This document shows positions 10,622 to 21,990 of a stretch of 64,000 nucleotides of DNA, in pieces. The notes beneath the pieces are model-generated. The model did not search any database. It worked only from the letters and a program-made list of their open reading frames with translations, and was not told where the DNA came from. The position numbers and the translations under genes were made by a program. The DNA comes from Paraphysoderma sedebokerense (taxonomy: Eukaryota > Blastocladiomycota > Physodermatomycetes > Physodermatales > Physodermataceae): NCBI GenBank assembly GCA_025602915.1, contig JAHLJZ010000032.1, positions 1-64,000 of the forward strand, in the 5' to 3' direction. Each line of letters starts with the position of its first letter. Position 1 is the stretch's first letter.

Positions 10622-11210
10622 TTTGTGCGCTGTCAGTAATAAAATGATATATTTGCATCATTACTTTGAATTCGCTATTGTCAAACGCCACTCAATACTG
10701 TAAAAGTGGCCACCTCACTGCATTAGACGAATTCACGCATTTGGAAAACGCCCAATCTTCATTTCGATACTACTAAAATTAACGATCCATAATTGAGAAA
10801 GCGAAACAATTCCTTCAATTGATGAGTAATAAGAAGCCACATCAAAGTTGTGATCGCTCCGTTCGTTTATCCATTAGCTACCTACCTCAACTCAACAACT
10901 TTAGTCGAAAAAATTCTGAAGCCTGTATTGACTTCACAATAGTTTTCGACATCTTATCAAGGATCATTGCTATGAATTGTTCACAATTCTTGGTTTCACT
11001 TTTCTTCAATTTTCAATAAACCCCATCATCCAACGTATTCGAATGTCGAAAAGGTCGCGTAAGCGTGCATATCGATCTGACGTCACGACTGACGAACATA
11101 TTTAAACTACAAAATTCAGGAATCCAGGGCATCTTGTCATAGCCTTACCACAGCCAACCTATAGATATTCCACACCATATTGAGCAACATTCAGTATCTT
11201 AAAGTCCAAC
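10622..11210. promoter_or_regulatory. Intergenic region with CRE site upstream of the first quinone reductase
   Basis: No gene is supported here. A perfect TGACGTCA lies at 11078-11085, about 125 bp before the ATG at 11211, and a TATTTAAA-like element follows near 11,097-11,105. The CRE/ATF site fits bZIP stress control of an oxidoreductase, by inference. Confidence 0.35.
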
Positions 11211-12376
11211 ATGAAGAAAGCACAAGTATACATCGTGATGTAAGATCTGATTGACATGACATTCTTCTTAAAAAACTAAAGTGATCTCACTCTGCTAAAA
11301 CGATTCACTTTGTTCTCGATCACCAGCTACTCGGTATATCATCATATCTACAAACTTGCAGTAGCTATGAAAGAAGGAGTTGAAGCAACCGGTTTAGCAG
11401 AATGCAAGATATTTCGTGTGGCAGAAACTTTATCGCCGGAGAGTAAGAATAAAGAAAGGCATCTTTCGCAGTCAATTTCTTTCACGACCTAACGAATACG
11501 TACTTAGTTCTTGCCAAAATGAGGGCACCGGCTCCTCCTGATGTACCAGTTATTACTGCGGCGGAGTTAACACAAGCGTAGGCGTAGGTTGCAATCTCAT
11601 CTTGGATCAATGGATTTCACAACCTCGGATGCGTTTTGCTTTTGTAGTGATGGTATCTTGTTCGGCGCGCCAACTCGTTTTGGCAATGTACCTGCTCAAA
11701 TGAAGGCATTAATGGACTCATGTGGGCAATTATGGGTAAGTCATTCTCCCATGAATTTTAAATTATATACTTACAATATTCATTACATTTATGTAGGTCA
11801 AGTGTGTAATCGCATCTTTCAATTCTACCAATTCGGAATTGACGGTTCCACTTTCTTGTAGAGGCGAATTGGTAGGAAAATTGGCCGGAGCCTTCACTTC
11901 TGCTAATACGCAACATGGAGGGCTTGAGACAACAATCTTCAGCTTCCTATCTTTCTTCACGCACTTGGGTCTGCATATGATTAATTCTTCCAATGATACC
12001 AATGAAATGTGCACAGGTCTAATCTTCACTTTACTATAGGGATGCTATTTGTTCCACTGGGTTATGTGAATCCTGGAATAAATGACACAAATGTAATGAG
12101 TACGTTTGAATTTCATCATTGAGTCGTATTGATACCAGATTCGTTGACGGTTTCTATTATATCTGTGACGAAAAGACGGCGGCTCTCCTTGGGGTGTTTC
12201 CACAATTTGCGTATGTGATAATTAATTTTAATGCTCTACTCGTTTATCGCTCATGCCTTTACTAGGGTTCTACTGGAGAGCGACAGCCAAGCGATCTCGA
12301 ATTACGTGTGGCGAAAACCCAAGGAGAATATTTTGCCGTGTATACTGCAAAAATGACCAATAGTGTCATTGGGTAG
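11211..12376 (+). CDS. Flavodoxin-fold NAD(P)H:quinone oxidoreductase, WrbA/Pst2-like (copy 1)
   Basis: Multi-exon gene starting [21 protein letters not shown], the flavodoxin phosphate-loop strand. It continues with [64 protein letters not shown] and GGSPWGVSTICG. These are the FMN-binding and tetramer motifs of the WrbA family (fungal Pst2, Rfs1, Ycp4), which reduce quinones by two electrons and protect against oxidative stress. Frame can be kept between the exon ending at 11735 and that starting at 11862 only through a 5-nt exon (11797-11801). The paralogue 1.8 kb downstream lacks that extra intron. With this splicing the gene looks intact, about 200 residues. Confidence 0.82.
11797..11801 (+). 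other. 5-nt microexon (GTCAA) in quinone reductase copy 1
   Basis: Flanked by an acceptor (TTTATGTAG) and a donor (GTGTGT), with introns of 61 and 60 nt on either side, the usual size here. It yields TTA-TGG-GTC-AAA-GGC-GAA, that is LW-V-K-GE. This aligns with LW-A-K-GE in the tandem paralogue, where the equivalent five bases (GCAAA) belong to the upstream exon. Without it the reading frame is lost. Confidence 0.65.
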
Positions 12377-13028
12377 GACAGCTGTGGGATTACGCCACAA
12401 TAGGGAACATGAGAATCAAAATAGGGGTCTATGGAATGAGTCCGGTGAACTCACAGCGGAAAAGCCAATGGAATATTGCGAACTCTATCTGCTAATTGTA
12501 CATGTGGATGAAAGTCCGGCTATAATAAAATGACAGATAAGGAAACTGATGAAACTTTACCTATCCGTAGCGATTTATGTAGCATTTATAGTATAAGTGA
12601 GAGGTCTGATGACAGATATTGTAACATGTGAACCGGGAATACATTCAGTAGGGTAATGATATCAAGTTGTACATTAAAATATTGTCAGTGTGTGATATGA
12701 TATAGACAGAGTGAGTGTGTGGTTCTGTGTGGTTTATATTTATCAGCAACGGCTGCCCAAAGTTGCTTGCAATTCCGTGTTGACCATCAATTACTAATGC
12801 GTCCCTGGATGGATTATTCACTATTATTCAGTTTTGCACAACACGTGGACTGCCTTACAAATCGCGATTTCACCTTTACAAATCTCTCTCGCGTATAAAT
12901 AGCGTCGTGCGCATCGATGAACTCTGCATCTAGATCAATTAAGCAAACACACTAGGAATAAAACATTTCCCTTCCAGCTCTAAAACACTTTTCATTCCCA
13001 CAACCTATTACTGTCATCAACGGTTACA
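12377..13028. promoter_or_regulatory. Intergenic region and promoter of quinone reductase copy 2
   Basis: No coding sequence is supported. A canonical TATAAATA lies at 12894-12901, 128 bp before the ATG at 13029, and a CACGTG E-box at 12842-12847. The rest shows no repeat or RNA gene that I can recognise. Confidence 0.45.
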
Positions 13029-14059
13029 ATGGCAAAACCTCAAGTTTACATCGTAATGTACGTATCATTCGCTCCAATTGAACTAGGCAGGCGTCATTTG
13101 TGATGGATATTGACAAAGTTATCTCTTCTTGCTGCAGTTACTCCATGTACCACCACATTTACAAGCTCGCCCAAGCTGTTAAGGAAGGAGTCGACGCGAC
13201 AGGGCATGCTGAATGCACTATCTATCGGGTACCCGAAACCCTTCCCGAAGAAGGTAGAGTTTAAATTTTACTAGCCGAATTCAATTTTAATGGTCGATAA
13301 CTTCTTTTCTTTGGTATTGTAGTCCTCACCAAAATGCACGCTCCACCTCCACCACCTGTACCAGTCATATCCGCCGCCGACTTGGTTAAAGCGTAAGTCT
13401 GATGCTACTGAGCAACCGGGGTTCTTCACAAGCTAACTAATTACCGTCATTGAATTTTCACATTTAGTGATGGCATTATCTTCGGAGTCCCGACTCGTTT
13501 TGGTAATGTCCCAGCTCAAATGAAGTCATTTATGGACTCATGTGGCCAGTTATGGGCAAAGTAAGTATAAATAGGTATAAAAAACATTCGTAACTTTCGC
13601 TAACTTGACAACATTTGCAGAGGTGAATTGGTTGGTAAATTGGCTGGTGCCTTTAGCGCTGCTGCCACTCAACATGGAGGGATTGAATCAACTATTATCT
13701 CGTGCCTGTCATTTTTCGCCCACCAAGGTTTGATATATTTCACTTTGGTCTCTTAACTTTTAAATCTCTTATTGACAATTTTCTACCAGGCATGTTATAT
13801 GTCCCGGTAGGTTACACAGATCCTGCTGTGTCTGATATTAGTGCAGTGAGTGAGTGTCGGCTTTGCTTAACCTTTTAGGCGGGTTTATATATCGTACTAA
13901 CTATAGCATACTTTAGACGGTGGATCTCCGTGGGGCGCATCAACAATCGCCGGGGGAAAGGGAGAAAGACAACCGAGTGACATCGAATTGCAAATTGCCA
14001 GGACTCAAGGAAAATTTTTCGCACAATATACTGCTAAAATGGCCGTTGAACTAAAATAA
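13029..14059 (+). CDS. Flavodoxin-fold NAD(P)H:quinone oxidoreductase, WrbA/Pst2-like (copy 2)
   Basis: Tandem paralogue of the gene at 11211 with the same exon order: [111 protein letters not shown] and a basic C-terminus. About 200 residues, full length for WrbA/Pst2 proteins. Expected to be a cytosolic or plasma-membrane-associated FMN quinone reductase. Compared with copy 1 it lacks two introns: one between the Trp and Lys codons of the LWAKGE motif, and one in the GGKGERQ region. The paralogues therefore document intron gain or loss. The TATAAATA box upstream suggests strong or inducible expression. Confidence 0.9.
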
Positions 14060-14318
14060 TTGAATGATTGAATTCTGCTTTGTTTCTCAAATGTTTTCAA
14101 ATGTTTGTATTTAAGTCGAAGAATAAAAATTATTGTAAATTTCTGATCATGAGCAAGATTATGTTCTGAGGTTGCGGAGACGACTTGAAATTTAACTTGA
14201 GGACAACTCTGGGCAAATCGAAGATAAAGCGCGCGCATGCGCAAAACAACGGAGTTCTCAATCGCATCTTCACACCAGTACCATCTTACATTATACACTG
14301 TCAGTAGTCCTTCAGTCG

Positions 14319-14905
14319 CTAATTTATGTGATGTCTCGAGTTGTGGAACCATTTCTCAGAAGTTCGATCCTTTCGAATGTCCACAATGGAAATGTTTGGG
14401 TCTTCTCTAGCAACAGTTATCCCATTTTCAAGCACCTCAACATTGGAAAACGAGTTCAAATCACTGAAGTAATTATCAACACAGTGAATTCTTCCTACTA
14501 ATTGAACCACGGCTTATAACATTAATTATAACAATCAACTAGTATTTATCATTTCCTGCTGACTTCAAGGAAGGCGAACCATCACGAAATTTTAAAGCTT
14601 TGCTGTCAGACAGGCAATTCTTCATCAAAGCAGTCTTTACAGAAGAAGCAATACGGCAATACGAAAGGTCACTTTTCTTAATATTTGATTCTTTGAAACC
14701 TTTTCTGGGCTCAGACTTAAACTTCGCATTCGATTCGATTTGATAGGGCTCAAAATCCTTTGCGAATAACAGCGTTGCGATATGGAACGATTCATTTAAA
14801 AGAGTATTGGTTCGGGTTACACTCCGAGAGAGTAGAAGATACAACAAAGATAGGGATACATCTAGTGATTAATAGCTTTTCACTTTTGGGAGGTGGGGAC
14901 GGCAT
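14319..14905 (-). CDS. Possible small hypothetical protein
   Basis: Weak model. Three exons on the minus strand can be joined in frame: one starting MPSPPPKSEKLL at 14905, a central one from DFEPYQIESNAKFK to SDSKALKF, and a last one with VVQLVGRIHCVDNYFSD and VEVLENGITVARED, stopping at 14319. The introns would be GT-AG and about 75-90 nt. The last exon has alternating hydrophobic residues that could be an OB-fold strand pair, but I cannot assign a family. The total is about 140 residues. The gene may instead be a decayed or wrongly joined set of short frames. Confidence 0.3.
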
Positions 14906-15181
14906 GATTATCGACCGACCAATTGATCTATTGGCCGATAAGTCTCTGGCCTCGCATCTCACCGAGCAATGGCATTTGTGGTAACTTGAAATATCAACGC
15001 CCTTCTCAAATTAATAAATATAAATGCAACTCACATTTCCCTAGTGTTTCGGACAAAAATTTACAGGATACTCAAGCCGATCTACCTTGTACGTTAGCAT
15101 GTTTTATATTTGCAACTCCTGTGACATCTACACTAACAGCGAACTCAAGCATCCACGGAGCAGAAATCAAACGAAACAACT

Positions 15182-18100
15182 ATGTCTGGAATATGTCAGC
15201 TGGAGGCCCTATTTTCGCAGCTCGACAGCGCAGGCGATGTCGAAAAGGAACCGAACAACTCGAAGGACGTCGCACTCGCGGAAGGGACTGAACGGGACGC
15301 AATATACTCGCTTTTGCGGTTAGCTGAGAATGAAGAGACTTCGGTGGATGAAAGAGTGTCATTACTTGAGAATCATAGAGGCTGGAAGGTGAGTCGCCAT
15401 CCATTATATATTCATTGATCCGTCTAACGTCGACGGCTTGTAGGGATTGCTAAAAATATCCGACAACGATTGTCGTATAAGCATTGATCAAATTAATATT
15501 TTAGAAAATTTACAAGGTATTGCCTTAATCTTGCGATGTCTACGCAACAAGTGCTAAATGGAATTTAGGATGGGAAAACCCGACCGCTCAACCCAACCCA
15601 TTTATGGATGACGAGATCCAGTTTAGTTCGGAATTACATACAGATGAATCAGTTGAGGAAGAAAGCAACGTAGGTACCTTAAATTATATGATTTGAATTC
15701 CGGTAACTAACTTTCTCCCCAAAGAAATGCCATGAAGTTCTGATATCTCAGGAAACCACGGCGACCCGACTTACAAACCCAGAATTCTTGATTCCCGCCT
15801 CTAACGCATCCGTTTACCAAAACCTCACTTCAGACTGTATCCCTGTCGACACGAAAAGATTATATGAAAGTCAGCATGAGATGGACATCCAATCAGATGA
15901 TTCGAGCGAAGATTTTCAGATAGCTTCTCCGCGGACAGTCGAGGAGACTGAGGAAATGAATCATGATAAAGATGATCATCGATACGAGGAGATGGACATT
16001 GATCTAGATTATTCCAGTCGAAGGTATAATCCGCACGACTTTCTGGAAAGTCAACAACTCCTTTCAGACTCCGAGAACGATCCAAGTTCTATACCGCGTG
16101 AAGCGATGTCCGGCAACGCTTTCAGCAATTCCAAAAACAATCGAATTCATTCGCCAGTTTCAAGTCCGAAAGTGACCGTCAATCAATCCAAACAGCAGTC
16201 TCCATTTTGGCTGGGCTCTTTAATAACAGTTGCGAAACACGTTGTCAGCGATTTGATACCAAGAAGAAATCGTGTCCCTGACACTTCTGGAGCTGATGCC
16301 AACGAAAGTGGTTTATCTGTAAACCCACCAGACGCGGCGAAGGTCGATTCTGAGCAAGCCAGTTCCTCAATATCGGAATCACTCCAAGGTCATTCGCAAC
16401 AACAATATCCTTTCACGCAACTTCCCTTAGGCTCTGGACAAGGCCCCGCAGTCACCGAAACGCCAAATCAATATGCCTTAGATTCAGAGATATTCTCTCT
16501 CACAGCTTCAAAAAGTTCACAAAGTGATGTGGGCTCACCCAAGCAAGCGCATGCTATCACTCGAAAATCAGTTGCATTCGCTTCGGTTCCAAAATTCCAT
16601 GATCCCGAACCCCCGATCTCCCAGTCATCATCCGGCTCTATCTTTCCCGACGATCGCAGTGAAGTCGCACCGGCAACAATGTCTTCAGATACCCATACCA
16701 GGTTAGCAGAATCGCAGATTGAATCCAGCGACGTCAATAAGTCCACTACGATATCTGCTACAATGGACGCAAATGATGCTAGTCGATCAGGGTTGGATAT
16801 GAATGGTAGACCAGCTGACAACGAGAGGGGATTGAATAGTTTTGAAGCATCACATACGTCTAGCCACGACTGTTCCGCTGATGTTGTTGGTCTACGAGAG
16901 TACAATTCTCAAGTCAATCATCAAGATATGGATTTCGCAACGCAGCCCGATTCACAATTTTTTAATGTGATTCCTTCGAACAATGATTCTTTCGCTGACG
17001 GCAACAGCCACCGAGATACGCATGCGGATGCCGCACTGTCGATACTACCACAGTCTTCGATGCACCAGATTAATGACGAACGTCCGGCTACTGTTGCGGT
17101 GTCTTTGACAGATAACCGGGCATCGATTTGCCCTGCATCGTCTGCCGAGCAAATCGTAGAGAACGATAATGGATACAGTTGGGACGAGCTCCATACTCAA
17201 GCGGCAGATGTATACGGAGCCACTGAATCGGAGAGGGATAGCCAGGAGAGCATTGAAGCTAATAATCGATCTATGATTGATGATGTGCCGGAAACACCAG
17301 CCGCTCTCCAGTCCGAACTTGAAGCACCGGTTGAAAAAGCGCCTGCGTCGAATGATGCTAGCTTAGATTCTCAAGCCTCAACAGTGGAAGATTTATCAGT
17401 GAGTCATACCGTCGAAAGAGCGGTAGAACTTTCTGTGAGATTGGTGGGGAGTAGTCAGCCACCGCTTGCTGGTCCCCAGTATCAAACTGCCCAACACGAT
17501 ACAGAAGTAGGATTACAGGCGAATGCTCCCAAGTATGCCTTTTCTCAAATACCGAAGTTGACTCAGATGACTGAGGTTTCTGCGATGGAAATTGTCGAAG
17601 AAGAAAAGGCATCGGAAATCTTCCCCAGAGTGCTGGATCAGAGCTTCAGTATCGTCAAAAATAGTGAGGATCGAATGATGAATATTGAAAGTTTGATTAA
17701 CCCAGTAACCGAAAGTCAACTTCACAGTCAGATGGCTAATAGTCAGCTTCCGGAATTCCCAATGGAAAATATTCAGGAAAGGACAACATACCCATCTGAT
17801 CATTCGCATAACCTGAATCTCAATTCGGATATAGCAGTTACGGCTAGTCACGAATCCCCGACCATTCATCTGCACATTGCGGTATCGCCCACTTCTCAAA
17901 GCGAAGGTCAACAAAATGAGGAATCAAAATCGTGTCCAGCTCGACAACTTCATGACACCAATGGGGACGAGGCATTGGAGAATTCGTCAGCCGAGGAGGA
18001 AGATATAGACGACAGGGTTGATTCCAACCCCGCTGACAACAGGGATGGTGAAAAAAACAATATTTATAGCAATGGACTGGAGCCCCATTCTCTTGATGAC

Positions 18101-20104
18101 GATGAAACCGATGTTGGCGAGGAGGAGCCTGTCCCCACTGTTACGAACCGCGACGAAAATGCTGATACTTGTGGTCAAGCCGATTTGAGCGACAGTGATG
18201 AATCTTGTGACATGCCCGTTGCTTTCGGAATTGATTTGCCGGAGGACATCTTTTCGCAAATGTTCGGTGTCGTCAAGGAACCTGCGTTGAAAGAATCCCA
18301 CGATGTGGATAATAGGCGTCCGATGACTCAAAATACTGCAGGTCAGAATATTTTGTCGGACGCGGAGGAAACAAAACTGGACGAAGGAAATGGACCCAAT
18401 ATCAGTAATACCTTTGAAACGAACAGCTCGCCACATTCAGCGGCGGAAACAGACATTTCAAAGTCAAATTCGCCGGCGTCCCTCATATCTCCGAAGGATT
18501 TACGTATGCTCGCAAACACTGCTGTATCTCTTGAAGAAACGTCACTCACTTCCATGATTGATCATACACCTGATGTCCAATCTTCCCAAAACGACGTCGT
18601 TTCTAATTCAATATATTATGATCAGGTATCAGAGATACCTGTAAGTGCCACCGCTACTCACCTAGCTGATGATACTATCTTTTCACCAATCCTTGATGCA
18701 CGAAAAACGTTCAGTAATCCTGTCGATGAAATAGTACCTTGTTCCGTCCCAAACGACCCAAAACTGCCAACAGCCTCCCATCTCACTTATAGCCACGGCT
18801 ATGAAGACGATTACGTAGATCCTGCTTTCGAAGACATCGACGAGGACGTCGCATCCTCCCAACCGCATTCAGGACCATCCGCATTGGCTGATAATGTTGA
18901 TGTTCACTCGACTAATGGTCAAAATGGGCCTGACGGTAGTTCAGCTTTCAATACTGGCGTCTCCATGGCTTCGCAGGGGCCATCGCAGGAATACGTGGAA
19001 CTTAATCCAGTCACTCTTATTGTGAAGAAAAAGACGATTCGAGTACCGCGATATCAAATAGTTGGATACAGTCCTTACTGGGAGAAGGCTGATTTGTTGA
19101 AATCTGATATCTATGACCTCAAAAATAAGCAGATACTAAAAGAAGGTTACTCGGAGGTTTTCGGAAATCTTTCCCATATTCCCGCCCCATCATGTAATAT
19201 TATTGATGAAACCATCGATGAATCGAGTGTTTCCCGCGTTGTCGAATCTGTTACAGTCGAAGAAAGAAGTGTTGTGCCGACATCACAACCGCCGGTTGAA
19301 GTCTTGGTTCCTGTTAAACCTTGTAGTGATGTCAAACATCCCGAAGGAAAGCGGAAGCGGAAACGTACTATATCATCCAGTCCTGAATCATCCCAACACT
19401 CTTATGACACTCCTCGTAATCATGGCCCACGTCAAACCAACTCTTCCGTTCCTACTTCAGCCTTCAAACAGATGTCTTCTACCCGTCGTCGTACATATGG
19501 AACAGTATCCAAAACGTCTGTTACGGACAAATCACGTATCTCAGATTTGTTCTTGTCCCAATTTTCAACGACAGAATCTTCTCAGAATTCTGACGGGGAT
19601 GATACATATGTTCCAACTCAAGTTGACGATCACGAGGAACATAGCGAATCTGATGTTGATAGTGGTAAAGAGTCAAGAAGGAAGTCCAATCAGAATGGAA
19701 GACAACTCTCTGTTGGCGCAAGAAGATTCAAAGCCAACATGTCGAAGAAGCCAAGGTTGGAGGAATGTAACAGCAGCTCACGCGATGAGTATTCGACTGG
19801 TAGTACGTCCGATCATAGTTCAGCAACTCCCGTCGCAACGACTGGGAAGAATAGTCGATCGAGCAGTGCACAAGTCGAACTCAGACGACTCACTTCGTCC
19901 AAGAATTCTTCATCGCCGCTGATCCGAAAGTCATCTGTAATCTCCAAACCAACCAAAAAAAAGAAGTGGAGAATTGATGAGTACGAGTTCCCTGACAGCG
20001 ATGACGACTTTGTTCAGGACTTCCCACCGATTAAAGTTGGAAGTGGAAGCGGTTTGCCGATTAAATCGAGCCACCTTAGAAACAGTAAGAATAGAAAAGC
20101 TTAA
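15182..20104 (+). CDS. Very large disordered, SQ/TQ-rich putative nuclear protein
   Basis: Four short introns, then one very long exon (about 15,725-20,104) give about 1,590 residues. The N-terminus (LEALFSQLDSAG, AIYSLLRLAENEE) looks helical and is followed by NPFMDDEIQFSSEL. The rest is acidic, Ser/Asp/Glu-rich and probably unstructured. I count roughly thirty SQ or TQ dipeptides, often clustered, for example ESQLHSQMANSQ. Near 19,000-19,150 there is one ordered-looking block (VTLIVKKKTIRVPRYQIVG, then YSPYWEKADLLKSD). Basic nuclear-localisation-like stretches follow (KRKRKRTISSS, KPTKKKKWR). SQ/TQ clusters are ATM/ATR-type kinase targets in DNA-damage mediators, so a checkpoint or chromatin role is possible. 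No BRCT or Tudor domain is visible, and I do not recognise the family. Confidence 0.75.
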
Positions 20105-20315
20105 CTAAATATGTAATTCCAATCTACTTTATTCTGTAACTCTAGAAAATCATCGCGACATTGTAAATAGAATCAATGTGCACAAGAGTGCCATTGGAGA
20201 AGGGTGACAGTTGCGTTACTTGTTTGCTCCATTTATTTCGTTTGATGGGAAGAATTTATTTACAGTGAATTGTGATCACAGTTAAAAATGTACAAAACGT
20301 TTAAATATATTATTT

Positions 20316-21727
20316 CTATGAATGATTTTCATTTTCCATCAATTTCAAAAAGAATGAATTCGATCGAGATTTTTTTGACGAAAGAGTACCTTCACCGGAC
20401 ATAGGTTTGTCTTGCTTCCCCTTGTCAGTCTTGGTGATGTTCGCATTTGATCGCTTCGTCGGCGCATTTCCATCTCTTTCATTTTTACCCTGCTGGGTGT
20501 GACCCGTCTGGGAAGTTTCCACAGTTGGTGATATAAATTTACCGATTAAATTCTGGTTCTGCGGAAGCAATTGATTGCCGGATTCTTCAGTCAATACATT
20601 GAACTTGGAAAAGGTAGAGAACTACAACTCCACTTGATGCGATATTCGCAAATTAAAAGCCGAGATACATACTTGATTGAGTATAATCGAATAATTCTGC
20701 TCCGGAATACGCTTTCCGTTTGAAATCGAATCTAATATCCATTCTTCAAGATGCTTCAAAGGTCAATAAGGCGTAAAGTGGACCAAGAAAGAATAGAAGC
20801 GAAGCAGAAAGAAAGCCAAATAATACCTGGTTTGACAACTTTAAGTCGATGCTTTGAGCTGGCAATAATTTTGTGTAATTTAGAACCACAAAGCGATGTG
20901 GCTATTAAAATGGATACGAAATTTGGAGAAATAGCATTAGCCAACCTAAGAGAAACGGTTGGCAGACGCAGTTGAAATTGACCTTACCTATAAGATGAGT
21001 GACCGTCTTATTCGGATAAGGCCTGCAATGCCTTGGTCAAATACCGGCGATTGGTAATCATAAAAGCAATAAAACTTACAGATAAGTCCCCCCATGCTCG
21101 TATATAAGTTTCTTCAAACGGTGATCGCTTATTTTCGTGCCAGTATATCCTATGATTCAAACGATTAGATTATCAACCATTCTTTGAAAGCCTCAAACTT
21201 GAGTAAGATGGTACCATTTATATAACATACGACGCCATCCAGTATACTTGATGTCTAGACATTAAAATTTTGATGAGGGACCGTCATATAAACGCGATGC
21301 ATTTAAAGAGTTGTATAGCACAAAAAACCGTACAAACCTTAGTGGTGGCGAACTGTTTCTTCAGTTTTTCTGAACGATGTTTGAAATAACTAGCTGCACC
21401 GTTATTGGATTTTCCGTGCGGGTTTACTTCATGACCTTTCGCGATATTGTAGTATAGATCCTGTTTGAGTTTGAAGGAGGGTGATTTCAGTTTTGACTGA
21501 AGTGAATCGACGGAGATGTCGGTTTTCGAAATTGACGATTTCCGGCTGTTAGACTTTAGCCTTGTGACAAACGCATCCATCTTGTTTAGATAGAATAGAC
21601 GTCGACCTTGGTAGATGACTTCGTCTGAGAAGTGAACAGGAGAGAGCGGAGAGACCCGCGGATCAAAGATCAGGTAGCCTTCTAAAAGAACTCCATGAGT
21701 CCCCACTACATCATATCTTCCATTCAA
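20316..21727 (-). CDS. Stand-alone REV1-type BRCT protein
   Basis: Five or more exons. The REV1-like signature is clear once spliced: ASYFKHRSEKLKKQF, then SSILDGVVCYINGYTG, LIYEHGGTYLPYPNK, VTHLIATSL, and KVVKPEWILDSISNGKR with PEQNYSIIL. This matches the N-terminal region and BRCT domain of translesion polymerase REV1. No Y-family polymerase follows: after the BRCT the protein ends in a tail of about 95 residues and a stop at 20316. The tail contains QNLIGKFI, which resembles a PCNA-binding PIP box, and SFFLKLM, which resembles a REV1-interacting FF motif. The N-terminal part (GVLLEGYLIFDPRVSPL) is not recognised. The true start may lie upstream near 21,910 (MFFTQSYRYELG), but I could not splice it in frame. 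Confidence 0.7.
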
Positions 21728-21990
21728 AAGTATACATACCAGACTTGTATAAATATCACAGAATTATGTTGCGTTAATTTTTGAAGGGATTCTACAGTTA
21801 TCAATCTTCACTACTGGAAGTCCCTAAGTTGCTTTAACTTGCTGTAGAAGACCGCTCACCTGAATCAATCCAGGCCCCAATTCATATCTATACGATTGAG
21901 TAAAGAACATCTCGACAGTATATTTGTGTTTTATTAACCAATTACAACAGACACATCCCATATCGCTTTGTCTTAATTCTCTCAAAAAAT
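21728..21990. other. Unresolved 5' region of the BRCT gene
   Basis: Minus-strand sequence here contains a possible first exon (MFFTQSYRYELGPGLIQ followed by a good GTGAGC donor, start at 21910). It also contains an open stretch reading SLQKLTQHNSVIFIQVW. No combination of canonical splice sites that I tried joins these to the downstream BRCT exons without a stop. Confidence 0.3.

Noticed and set aside
10819-11019. 66-codon plus-strand frame between the F-box gene and the quinone reductase
   Set aside because: No motif, and its position fits promoter DNA.
14005-14352. 115-codon minus-strand open frame
   Set aside because: Overlaps the last exon of the quinone reductase (copy 2) antisense and has no recognisable features.
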